A DNA stretch of 9,987 nt from Leptolyngbya sp. SIO4C5 (GCA_010671965.1 JAAHIC010000099.1:1-9987), one strand, 5' to 3'. Counted from the first letter of the stretch, positions 1 through 7,039 are shown. The notes: generated by a model from the letters alone, not told the origin. Numbers and translations are program-made.

Positions 1-1
1 T

Positions 2-1021
2 ATAGAAGCTATAAAAGAATACTCGCTGTCAATCATTGAAGAAATAATCAATTGTGCATATGACTTGCATAAAACTTCTCATCTAAACAAGAAGAATCTA
101 GAGAGCATTCTAGTCAATTCTATTTCAGTTCCTTCAAACCTAAGCGAGAATTCAAATTCTGATATTCGCGCAAAATCTTTCCGCATATTAAGTTCGATTC
201 AATCTCAAGATAGCTTACCTATTTTTCGCAAGGGACTAAAAGATCCTTATTTTTCTGTTCGCGCTTATGCAGCTCTTGCTGTCGGAAAAATTCAGGATGA
301 TCAATCGATTAGTTCTCTATTGGAACTGTTGAAGGATGAATCGCCTGATGTCAGAGCTGCTGCCGCCGATGCACTAGGAAAAATTAGTCAAAAAACAGCC
401 TCACTTGCAGAGTATCTCCCTTATTTAGTAAATCTGATTCCTCAAAATGCAGACTCGGAAGAAGATTTTCTTAGATTAGTTGCTACTGTGCAATTCAGCT
501 ATAAATTTTACAACTACGAAATCGTCCACAACCTCATCCCCCCCGGCCAACCCATCTCCCTCTACATCGCCTACCACCCCACCGACGAAACCCTCCAAAC
601 CCAACTCACCCACCACCTCACTCCGCTCGATCGCCAAAACCTCATCACCCCCTGGAGCAAACGCCACCTCCTCCCCGGTGACAACCGCGACCAAGCCATT
701 CACCACCAGCTCCACACCGCCGACATCATCCTGCTGCTCATCAGCCCCGACGCCCTCGCCGACGACACCACCTACCACCACGAAATCCTCCCCGCCCTGA
801 ACCGCACCGACCAAGCCCACATCCTTCCTATCCTCCTGCGCCCCACCGACTACGCCGCTACCCCCCTCAGCCAGCTCCCCCACCTCCCCAAAAACGGCCA
901 AGCGATCGCCACCTGGGACAACCCAGACGAAGCCTTCCAGGAAATCGCAGAAACTATTAGAGAAATAGCGTTAAAGCTGAGGAGCGCAATAAAGTCGGCA
1001 GCAGATGACACGCTGAAATAG
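2..1021 (+). CDS. HEAT-repeat/TIR-domain protein, 5'-partial
   Basis: The frame is open to the left edge (first codon at base 2), so the true start lies outside; a TTG at 65 has no ribosome-binding site and I do not believe it is the start. Numbering residues from that TTG, residues about 33-125 contain HEAT/PBS-lyase-type repeats (for example PYFSVRAYAALAVGKI and DESPDVRAAAADALGKI). Residues about 163-300 are a TIR domain of the TIR_2 kind: ISLYIAYHPTDE at the first strand, LLPGDNRDQAIHHQL, ADIILLLISPDALA, then TTYHHEI with Glu240 where the catalytic NADase glutamate sits, and HILPILLRPTDY. TIR domains of this family cleave NAD+ or make signalling nucleotides, usually as effectors of immune or signalling proteins; HEAT repeats commonly act as a sensor or scaffold. 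The usual Cys three residues upstream of the catalytic Glu in this family appears to be Thr. The missing N-terminus might carry an NTPase; that is inference. Base composition changes abruptly near 520. Confidence 0.85.
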   Translation: MEAIKEYSLSIIEEIINCAYDLHKTSHLNKKNLESILVNSISVPSNLSENSNSDIRAKSFRILSSIQSQDSLPIFRKGLKDPYFSVRAYAALAVGKIQDDQSISSLLELLKDESPDVRAAAADALGKISQKTASLAEYLPYLVNLIPQNADSEEDFLRLVATVQFSYKFYNYEIVHNLIPPGQPISLYIAYHPTDETLQTQLTHHLTPLDRQNLITPWSKRHLLPGDNRDQAIHHQLHTADIILLLISPDALADDTTYHHEILPALNRTDQAHILPILLRPTDYAATPLSQLPHLPKNGQAIATWDNPDEAFQEIAETIREIALKLRSAIKSAADDTLK

Positions 1022-1047
1022 CAAGCGGAAATCTGTCACAGGAGCCC

Positions 1048-1179
1048 ATGACAGAAAAACGCGCGATCGCCATCATTAAAACCAGTCTCAAATCTCCCCA
1101 ATCTGATTTAGCCTATTGGCAAAGCCAACCCTGCATCGAAGTTAAGCAGACTCAATTTGTTTCAGTAAATGCTTTATAG
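1048..1179 (+). pseudogene. Probable remnant of small antitoxin-like protein
   Basis: A 43-codon frame begins with ATG at 1048, preceded by AGGAG at 1040-1044 (only 3 bases away), 26 bases after the TIR gene. The translation starts MTEKRAIAIIKTSLKS and contains SDLAYWQSQP. This resembles, from memory, the N-terminal half of small cyanobacterial proteins with a K-x-x-SL ... DLAYW-x-S/T-x-P-x-E-R-x-x-A-x-E motif that often sit next to toxin-like nucleotidyltransferase or nuclease genes. The expected continuation (ERLxALExLR) is missing: after about residue 30 the frame runs antisense into the 3' end of the minus-strand SirB1-type gene and stops at 1177-1179. I therefore read it as a truncated gene, cut at or near 1140, rather than a functional protein. 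A genuine tiny gene cannot be excluded. Confidence 0.4.
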
Positions 1180-1966
1180 TCTCAATATCATCAGCTTGCC
1201 CAACAGCCTGCTGCACATAGGCTTCTAGATCTCTCCGAGCCGCTGCAAATTGACCGCTCTGGTAGTAAAGCAAACCGCGATCGCGTCGTTGAATAATTGC
1301 CTCTGGAAACAGCAGCAGGATGCGCTCGGTAGCGGCCAGTGCCTTTTCAAGCTGCTCCCGGCTGAGATAAATCATTTTCAGGTTGGTCAGCATGCGGGCA
1401 AGAAAAGCCTTGGCTGACACGGGCTGTAAAAACTCATCCTGCAAAGTCGCCCCCTCGCCATAAATTTGCTGGAGTCGGGTTTCACAATCCTCAGGGAATA
1501 AAACCTCTCCCTGATGAAAAGCATCAACGCAGAGGGTCATATCCGCGATCGCCGGACGAATTAAGAAGTGCCCCGGCATTCCCACACCGACCATCGGAAA
1601 ATCCAGCCGCTTAGCAATCTCTAGATAAACCAGCGCCAGCGTGATCGGAATGCCAGTGCGGCGATCGATGACATCGTTGAGAAAGCTGTTTTGCGGATCG
1701 TAATAGTCTTGGCTGTTGCCTTTGAAGCGCAAGTCCTCAAACAGGTACTGGCTGATGGCCTGGATGATCTTGAGCGGATAGGGTTCAAGCGGCAGGCGAT
1801 CGCGGGCCTCATCCGCCATCACGTCCAAGGCGTTGAGATATTCTTCAACATCCAGGCTGGGGTACTCTTCCTGAGCGATGTAGAGCGCGGCGGCGGCTAA
1901 ATCAATCTGAGCATCAGGCTGCTGGATGACCTGATAAAAATGCTGGCGAGCGAGGGGAAAATCCAT
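1142..1966 (-). CDS. SirB1-family transglutaminase-like/TPR protein
   Basis: A 274-residue protein of the SirB1 type (transglutaminase-like core 2 fused to TPRs). The N-terminal domain carries the family's best-conserved block, NSFLNDVIDRRTGIPITLALVYLEI (residues about 93-117, quoted in part), followed by GVGMPGHFLIRP (127-138) and VDAFHQGEVLF (147-157). Residues about 186-254 form helical TPR-like repeats. The His in PGHF and the Asp in VDAF match the His/Asp of the transglutaminase fold, but the usual catalytic Cys position appears to be non-Cys (RTGIPITL), so enzymatic activity is doubtful. The role of the family is not well defined. I chose the ATG at 1966 over a TTG at 1972 because the TTG lies inside the cruP stop region. 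The ATG is 2 bases past the cruP stop, so the two are probably co-transcribed and translationally coupled. Its last bases overlap, on the opposite strand, the putative gene remnant at 1048-1179. Confidence 0.9.
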   Translation of the reverse strand: MDFPLARQHFYQVIQQPDAQIDLAAAALYIAQEEYPSLDVEEYLNALDVMADEARDRLPLEPYPLKIIQAISQYLFEDLRFKGNSQDYYDPQNSFLNDVIDRRTGIPITLALVYLEIAKRLDFPMVGVGMPGHFLIRPAIADMTLCVDAFHQGEVLFPEDCETRLQQIYGEGATLQDEFLQPVSAKAFLARMLTNLKMIYLSREQLEKALAATERILLLFPEAIIQRRDRGLLYYQSGQFAAARRDLEAYVQQAVGQADDIETIKHLLKQIESA

Positions 1967-1968
1967 AA

Positions 1969-3513
1969 TCAATAGTCTTGCCCTGAACCGTACTTGAGCG
2001 CCTCCACCCAGCGGTGGTAGGCATACTGCTGCTGGGGCGATAGAGTTTCGGCCCAGCCTTTAGCGGCGCGGCTTAGGGGATATAGGGCACTGTAGCCAGC
2101 CAGACTCGCATAGTGACCCAGCCAGCTCACTAAATCACCGATGCCAACTTGAGGAATAATTTTCGCCACCAGCAGCGGATGAGAAACCGAAGTTTTGAGC
2201 AGCGTTTGGGCGAGGGCCGGAAACTGCACCACATCCTGCAAAAAGGGCTTGAGCACAGGCTCACCCAGTTCGGCCATATCCTGAAAGATGGCCGCCAAAA
2301 CCTCGTTGATCCGATTGTCGGGCAGATTTTGCTCAACGCCGACGCTCATAGACTTCTGAAACAGCCAGGTGACGGAAAGATTGGGCTGATAGGGCTGGAG
2401 CTTTCCCAACGATTCGGCATCTAGTAAATCTTGTTTGAGGGCTTCGTCAATGCCCTGGGTTAGCCGCCGTAAGTGGCGAATCATCGCCCCAAAGCCGCCA
2501 AAGCTCAGGGGCGACTGACTGCCGCTGCTATCCCCTGCCGCCAGCATCCGGTTCCAGCCCAAGCGCAGGGGACTGTCTTTGTAGCAGGGAAAAAAGCCAA
2601 ACAGCGCCCTTTTGAAGTCGAGCTGCTCCAAGCTGGCCTGCTGATACTGCGGCAGCAGCGTTAGGTATTCCTCAAACAGCGCTTCCAGGCTGGGGCGGCT
2701 GGGATGGGCGTCTAGATAAGTAAATAGGTAGGTGGTGCGTCCATCCTTGGCCGGAAAGGCTTCCCAGAAATACTGGCACTGGTTGCGGATCGGGGTGAAT
2801 GAGGCAATTAGATCCCCCGTTTTGTTATTGGGATATCCCTCAGCACAGCTTCCCACCACTAGGCAAACCGCATCTGGGGTTTCTCCCCCCCGCGCCTGCC
2901 GCGCAATGGGCGAAAAGTGCCCCAGCACATCAACCAGCAGCCGCGTTTGCAAACTTTCTGCGGCGGCTTTGACCACGACGCCGTCAGGATGAACGATCGC
3001 CGACTCAAAGGCAGTATGCTCAAGAAGCTGTCCCCCAGCGGCGAGAAAGGTCTGCTTAAGCGTTTCCAGCAGCGTTACCGGATAGACACCCACATTCAGT
3101 ACATCCTCAACCCAGTGATCTGCGCCGCCCAGGAAGCTAATGCGGGCTGGGTTGTACTCAGTGGCGATCGCTGCCTCTAGCTCTGCCTGACTCAGCAAGC
3201 CCATCTCCACCAGCACCGCCAGCTCGTGGCGGGAAATATTCCACTCCTGCTCGCGCCCCCGCAGCGGCCCTTTTTCTAGCAGCGCCACCCGCCAGCCCCG
3301 CTGAGCCAAAGCAGCCCCCAGCAGAATGCCGAGAGTGCCGCCGCAAATCACCACGTCCCAGGTCACTGCTTCCAGCGGCTCAGAACTTTCCGCCACAACA
3401 TCAGGCACGGGCACATTGCCCGCTTTAAGGGACTGCCACATCTGGTCGGCTTTTCTCAGCCCGCCTAAAACATCGCCGGGAAGCTGGCTTAAAACTTGCT
3501 CAGTCAGGGTCAT
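1969..3513 (-). CDS. cruP: Lycopene cyclase paralogue CruP (FAD-dependent)
   Basis: A 514-residue flavoprotein, the usual length for CruP. An N-terminal extension (1-50) precedes a Rossmann dinucleotide-binding segment TWDVVICGGTLGILLGAAL (51-69) and the second-strand acidic residue in VALLEKG. Diagnostic CruA/CruP blocks follow: LRGREQEWNISRHE (84-97), FWEAFP (249-254) and GDSSGSQSPLSFGGFG (327-342); the C-terminal PVLKPFLQDVVQF is also typical of CruP including the plant homologues. CruP is a paralogue of the lycopene cyclase CruA found in cyanobacteria and plants. Published work on plant CruP links it to limiting carotenoid epoxidation and reactive-oxygen damage rather than to bulk cyclase activity, so 'lycopene cyclase' alone would be an over-annotation. 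It probably acts at the thylakoid membrane. The ATG at 3513 has no clear Shine-Dalgarno. It lies 58 bases downstream of the amylase stop and 2 bases upstream of the SirB1-type gene. Confidence 0.92.
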   Translation of the reverse strand: MTLTEQVLSQLPGDVLGGLRKADQMWQSLKAGNVPVPDVVAESSEPLEAVTWDVVICGGTLGILLGAALAQRGWRVALLEKGPLRGREQEWNISRHELAVLVEMGLLSQAELEAAIATEYNPARISFLGGADHWVEDVLNVGVYPVTLLETLKQTFLAAGGQLLEHTAFESAIVHPDGVVVKAAAESLQTRLLVDVLGHFSPIARQARGGETPDAVCLVVGSCAEGYPNNKTGDLIASFTPIRNQCQYFWEAFPAKDGRTTYLFTYLDAHPSRPSLEALFEEYLTLLPQYQQASLEQLDFKRALFGFFPCYKDSPLRLGWNRMLAAGDSSGSQSPLSFGGFGAMIRHLRRLTQGIDEALKQDLLDAESLGKLQPYQPNLSVTWLFQKSMSVGVEQNLPDNRINEVLAAIFQDMAELGEPVLKPFLQDVVQFPALAQTLLKTSVSHPLLVAKIIPQVGIGDLVSWLGHYASLAGYSALYPLSRAAKGWAETLSPQQQYAYHRWVEALKYGSGQDY

Positions 3514-3571
3514 GGAAAATGCAGAGATACTTTCTCTACTCTAACGAGCCTGAGTCAAAACTTCCCAGACG

Positions 3572-5458
3572 CTACCAGGCCCAGGTATCGCGCCACTTCA
3601 CCGTGCCGGACTCCACTAAGACCCAGCGCCGTGCGACTAGATTCTCGCGGATAGGCGAAGTCCCTTCCCGCAGCATGACGTATTTGTAGGTAATCAGCTT
3701 ACCAGCGCTTTCGTTAAAGGGAATCTCGCCAAACCAGGTGTTTGAATTGATGTATTCCAGCCAGTGAGCCTTACCAATATCCCAGTTCCCCAGTTCCGGG
3801 CAGTCGCCAATCACGGCGATTACCTCTCCCGGCTGGGTGTCTACCCCGTTGAGCTGGGCCCGCACGATAGTTTGCCCTTTGACCCGTTCTCCCACATGGC
3901 TGAGGACGATCACCTCTCGCGCTGCCAGCTCTAATCCGCTGATATTACCTGCTTCTACTTCAAACTTGCGCTGGGTCAAAATGCAGGTATGTTCACCATC
4001 GGGGAAGTCAGCTTCGACTAAATCAACCGTCGTCGCCTCTCCCCGGTTCATCGCCACGAAGCAGCGCGAATCGCGGTACTGGCGCGTATAGCAGTAGACA
4101 TCGGACATCACATATTTGGGCCACTGGCCGCCCAGGGCAACGGCGGGGTTGAGTCGGCGCAGACCCGACAGCCGCCGGATGTACTGATACAGATCGGTGG
4201 TGGTGTCCCAGCTTTCCATCATCGGCCGGTTATAAGGATCGTTGCCGTAGTCAGTGTCGTTGTGGAGATACTGCTCGGTGCCGTAGTAGACACAGGGGAT
4301 ACCGCGTGAAGTCATAATCAGGGCGATCGCCACCTGCAGCATTGCCGGATCCGGGTTGAGCGACTGAAACCGGGGCATGTCGTGATTATCAATAAAGGTA
4401 ATCAGCTCCGTCGCGCCGCAGTAGTTGTGATCGAGATCGAAGATGCCTTGAACCAGCTGAAATCCCTCTTCAGCCCCCTGTCCCAAAGCGGCCCGCACCG
4501 CTACGCATAGGCCAAAATCCAGCACTGTCATACCGGAGTTGTTAGCGAATTCGACCGAGCGCTCATCTTCGGGGTGATTATAAATCCACTCGCCAAACAC
4601 AAACACGTCGGGGCGATGGGTCAAGATGTCAGCATTAAACTCCTGCCAGAACCAGATAGGCATGTGCTTGACTGTGTCTACCCGCAGCGCATCCACACCG
4701 CGATCGAGCCACTGCTTAATTGCCGACTTGATGTAGTTGCGATAGTCGGCGTTGTTTTCGTTAAAGGTGGCTAAGCCCGCCATTTCGCAGTTGTGTACCT
4801 GCCACTCGTCTTCCCAGTCCACCACTTCGCCGTAGTGGTGGTACCAGTGCTCTTTGTCATGGTCAAAATCGACGATTTTAACGCCATCGTCGTACAGCTC
4901 TCCTTTCACGCCCTCAATATCAGGGCTGCTGTGATTGCAGACCACATCCAGCACCAGCTTCATGCCGCGCCGATGTAGCGCTTCAATCAGGCGGTCAAAG
5001 GCAGTATTGCGGATTTCCTGAGTATCGTTGAGAGAAGGATTTTCGTCCTTACCAATGAAGCGAGGGTTCAGCCGCTTAAAATCCTTCGTCCAGTAGCCGT
5101 GTATGGCGGCACTTTCAATAAATAGTCCTTCTACCTGCTCGAACAAGGGCGTTAGCCAAACGGCAGTGACCCCCATATTCTTCAAATAGTCGAGCTTATC
5201 AATCACTCCCTGCAGGTCGCCGCCCCAGTATTTGCCCCACTCCGTTCGGGTGGCGTCATACAGCTCTGGATTAGGTCCTTCGCTGTTGTCTGGATCGCCA
5301 TCGTGAAAGCGATCGACCACGATGAAGTAAATAGTTTCCTGGCGAAACTCAATATCGCGCGTGTAGAGAAACTCCAGGTCAATATCTTCTTCTTGTCTTT
5401 CGACCTTTTCTAGCTCAACCTGAGATTTAGGAGACGTGTAAGCAGGCGTTTGAACCAT
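3572..5458 (-). CDS. Intracellular CGTase-like GH13 alpha-amylase with CBM20
   Basis: A 628-residue GH13 enzyme closest in pattern to the cyclodextrin glucanotransferase group (GH13_2). The barrel shows all four conserved regions: DVVCNH (171-176), GVDALRVDTVKH with nucleophile Asp261, FVFGEW with acid/base Glu290, and FIDNHD with Asp360. YFIVVDRFHDGD (44-55), HGYWTKDFKRLNP (120-132) and SRGIPCVYYGTEQY (384-397) are also CGTase-like. Residues about 527-628 are a CBM20 starch-binding domain (VIGDCPELGNWD, YKYVMLREG). Unlike classical CGTases there is no signal peptide and no room for the IPT/TIG D domain between the barrel C domain and CBM20. At the position of the CGTase central Tyr/Phe, an alignment by eye gives Ala/Gly (EMAGLATFNENN), so hydrolysis of glycogen to maltooligosaccharides is more likely than cyclisation. 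It presumably works in the cytoplasm on storage glycogen. ATG at 5458 is the first in-frame start; no strong ribosome-binding site is seen. Confidence 0.93.
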   Translation of the reverse strand: MVQTPAYTSPKSQVELEKVERQEEDIDLEFLYTRDIEFRQETIYFIVVDRFHDGDPDNSEGPNPELYDATRTEWGKYWGGDLQGVIDKLDYLKNMGVTAVWLTPLFEQVEGLFIESAAIHGYWTKDFKRLNPRFIGKDENPSLNDTQEIRNTAFDRLIEALHRRGMKLVLDVVCNHSSPDIEGVKGELYDDGVKIVDFDHDKEHWYHHYGEVVDWEDEWQVHNCEMAGLATFNENNADYRNYIKSAIKQWLDRGVDALRVDTVKHMPIWFWQEFNADILTHRPDVFVFGEWIYNHPEDERSVEFANNSGMTVLDFGLCVAVRAALGQGAEEGFQLVQGIFDLDHNYCGATELITFIDNHDMPRFQSLNPDPAMLQVAIALIMTSRGIPCVYYGTEQYLHNDTDYGNDPYNRPMMESWDTTTDLYQYIRRLSGLRRLNPAVALGGQWPKYVMSDVYCYTRQYRDSRCFVAMNRGEATTVDLVEADFPDGEHTCILTQRKFEVEAGNISGLELAAREVIVLSHVGERVKGQTIVRAQLNGVDTQPGEVIAVIGDCPELGNWDIGKAHWLEYINSNTWFGEIPFNESAGKLITYKYVMLREGTSPIRENLVARRWVLVESGTVKWRDTWAW

Positions 5459-5628
5459 AAGATTTTCACTGAAGCCTAAGTGAGTAGACTAGAAATTAGA
5501 TTTAGCTGTTGTAGCAAAAATTTATCGGTCTATCCATTTTAAGAAGTTTCTTTAAATCAAAAGATACGACGCTGGGCAGAGATTTGCTACCGTATACCGC
5601 GCCCGCTGTCAGCCGGATTTCTGACAAC

Positions 5629-5662
5629 AAAAAGTTCTAGGCTCGCAGTTGAACCTAGAACT
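5629..5662 (-). terminator. Rho-independent terminator of the chelatase gene
   Basis: A perfect 9-bp inverted repeat, arms AGTTCTAGG (5633-5641) and CCTAGAACT (5654-5662) with a 12-base loop, is followed on the minus-strand transcript by a short run of U (A's at 5629-5633 on the plus strand). It sits about 30 bases beyond the chelatase stop codon and should separate this gene from the amylase gene downstream. Confidence 0.75.
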
Positions 5663-5667
5663 GATGG

Positions 5668-5697
5668 TAATCCTGCAGTTTGACTCAGGCAGGATTA
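5668..5697 (-). other. Second perfect hairpin overlapping the chelatase stop codon
   Basis: Arms TAATCCTGC (5668-5676) and GCAGGATTA (5689-5697) form a perfect 9-bp stem with a 12-base loop, the same geometry as the adjacent terminator hairpin. The transcript's TAA stop (5697-5695) is the first three bases of the stem. No U-run follows it, so by itself it is not a terminator; it may protect the 3' end of the mRNA or add to termination. A weaker third stem (TGTCAG 5607-5612 / CTGACA 5621-5626) lies past the terminator. Confidence 0.65.
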
Positions 5698-6873
5698 GTG
5701 ATGATGATGGCCGTGATGATCGTGATTGTGGTGATGATCGTGGCTATGGCTGTGGCTGTGAAACTCCTGAGCCTGAGCCTTTGCCAGAGCCGGGCTAACA
5801 GCGATCGCCTGCTCGTTGAGTAGGGCTGAGATTTGAGGACTGGCCCAATCAGCCGCCATTTTCAAGAAGCGAGGATCTTCATTGACGCAGGGCATCTGCA
5901 CGTAAGTGACATCGGGTCGCTGCTTCCGCAGGCTGACGATGATGTGCTCTACGTCTAGCAGCGTCTCGTGGTTTTCCGTGGCAAAGCCAATCGGCATAAA
6001 GACGATGGCGGTCGCCCCCAAATCCATCAGGTTCTTAGCGGCTAGGGTCGTGTTGGGCTGCGTCCACTCAATCAGCGGCGTATCGTGGTTTAGCCAGCCC
6101 ACCGAAATCAGCGGATAGCGATAGATCAGCTTCTCGCGCACGGCCTCATACAGCAGCTCACTTTCGCGGATACCTGAGGTAAAGCCCTTAGCCTTGTGCG
6201 GACAGCCATGATTCATCAGCACAATCCCCGTTTGGGACGGCAGATGAGCGACGGCCAGATCTTTTTGAATCTTGTCGGCTACGATATCGGCCAGCAGGTC
6301 GATGTAGGCAGGCTCGTCGTAGAAAGAGGGAATATAGCGGGTGCCTTTCAGCCAGTGCTCGTTGCTGTCGGCTAGCTTGACTAAGGCATCATTCACCTGC
6401 TCGACGGCGATGCCGCTGGTGAAAATGGAGTCAACCACTAGCAGCGGATAGATCAGCAGCTTGTCAAAGCCTTCAGCCTTCACCTGCTCTAAAACCTGAT
6501 CGGGTAGGTGAGGAGCGCAAAAGTTAAAGGCCTTAAAGACCTTAACCCGATCGCCCCACTGCTCTTGAAGTGACTCCTCAATCCCCGCCCGCTGCTTTTC
6601 AAAGATGGCGTTATGAGGGGAAATAAAATTGCCGTGCTGGTGGCTCCACTCGTGCAGGTCAAAAACCGCCAGCAGCTTAGCCAAAGGCGGATAGATCCAG
6701 GTCGGCACCGGCGCAAACTTAGCCGTCAGCAGGTTCAACGCCTGCTCGTTGTAGTTAGCAAAGTCTTCGTAGCTCTCAACTTCGCCGTAGCCCATTAGCA
6801 GCACCGCAACGCGATCGCCACCTTGGGCAGTTTTAACATCCTGATATTCCAGCTTTTCTGGTGTGGCAACCAT
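5695..6873 (-). CDS. Class II (ferrochelatase-like) chelatase with His-rich tail
   Basis: A 392-residue class II chelatase. The ferrochelatase-type active-site features are visible in the second half: GIVLMNHGCPHKAKGF with His222 and VFMPIGFATENHETLLDVEH (289-308) with Glu303, matching the catalytic His and Glu of ferrochelatases. The N-terminal half opens with RVAVLLMGYGEVESYEDF. These enzymes insert a divalent metal into a tetrapyrrole. The protein differs strongly from canonical cyanobacterial HemH: the usual N-terminal LLNLGGP-type motif is absent, there is no C-terminal chlorophyll-binding (CAB-like) helix, and the last 21 residues contain 14 histidines (from 372 to the end), as in some CbiX-type cobaltochelatases. 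I therefore do not assign hemH; metal and porphyrin are unknown. I prefer the ATG at 6873 (MVATPEKL) over the ATG at 6909, which lies within a strong palindrome. Two 9-bp hairpins follow the stop. Likely a monocistronic unit. Confidence 0.8.
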   Translation of the reverse strand: MVATPEKLEYQDVKTAQGGDRVAVLLMGYGEVESYEDFANYNEQALNLLTAKFAPVPTWIYPPLAKLLAVFDLHEWSHQHGNFISPHNAIFEKQRAGIEESLQEQWGDRVKVFKAFNFCAPHLPDQVLEQVKAEGFDKLLIYPLLVVDSIFTSGIAVEQVNDALVKLADSNEHWLKGTRYIPSFYDEPAYIDLLADIVADKIQKDLAVAHLPSQTGIVLMNHGCPHKAKGFTSGIRESELLYEAVREKLIYRYPLISVGWLNHDTPLIEWTQPNTTLAAKNLMDLGATAIVFMPIGFATENHETLLDVEHIIVSLRKQRPDVTYVQMPCVNEDPRFLKMAADWASPQISALLNEQAIAVSPALAKAQAQEFHSHSHSHDHHHNHDHHGHHHH

Positions 6874-6905
6874 GCGAATAGTCTCAATACTGTGCTCATA
6901 GCCTA

Positions 6906-6926
6906 ACATCCCCCCTAGGGGGATGT
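6906..6926. promoter_or_regulatory. C-tract/G-tract palindrome, candidate metal-sensor operator
   Basis: Arms ACATCCCCC (6906-6914) and GGGGGATGT (6918-6926) are perfectly complementary with a 3-base centre; the inner 12 bases CCCCCTAGGGGG (6911-6922) are a strict DNA palindrome. It lies 32 bases upstream of the preferred chelatase start and about 115 bases after the aldo/keto reductase stop. AT-flanked C-tract/G-tract inverted repeats are the known operator shape of the CsoR/RcnR/InrS family of metal sensors. There is no U-run on either strand, which argues against a terminator. Assignment as an operator is inference from shape and position. Confidence 0.4.
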
Positions 6927-7039
6927 GGGCTTTGTTCAGGTTTAATTAACTTGCCGCAAAAAATCATTGGCTAAAGGCATTAGAACAAATATCGGCGAAA
7001 TGTGCGGGGGCGCTGTCAGATAACGCGACAATTCGTAAT

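Noticed and set aside
65..67. TTG as the start of the HEAT-TIR gene
   Set aside because: The frame is open to the left edge and no Shine-Dalgarno precedes the TTG, so the gene is more likely truncated by the window.
476..901. 141-codon minus-strand frame and 106-codon plus-strand frame (480-800) inside the TIR region
   Set aside because: Both are by-products of the extreme C-richness of the TIR coding strand: the translations are low-complexity (Gly/Val/Glu-rich or Ser/Thr/Pro-rich), while the sense frame gives a clear TIR domain.
1033..1054. 6-bp inverted repeat CTGTCA/TGACAG between the TIR gene and the remnant as a terminator
   Set aside because: The stem is short and no U-run follows on the plus strand.
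5362..5458. Signal peptide on the amylase
   Set aside because: The N-terminus is hydrophilic and acidic with no hydrophobic core or cleavage site, indicating a cytoplasmic protein.
6907..6909. Upstream ATG giving a 404-residue chelatase
   Set aside because: It lies inside the 6906-6926 palindrome, and the added 12 residues do not resemble the family; ATG 6873 gives the expected MVATPEKL start.
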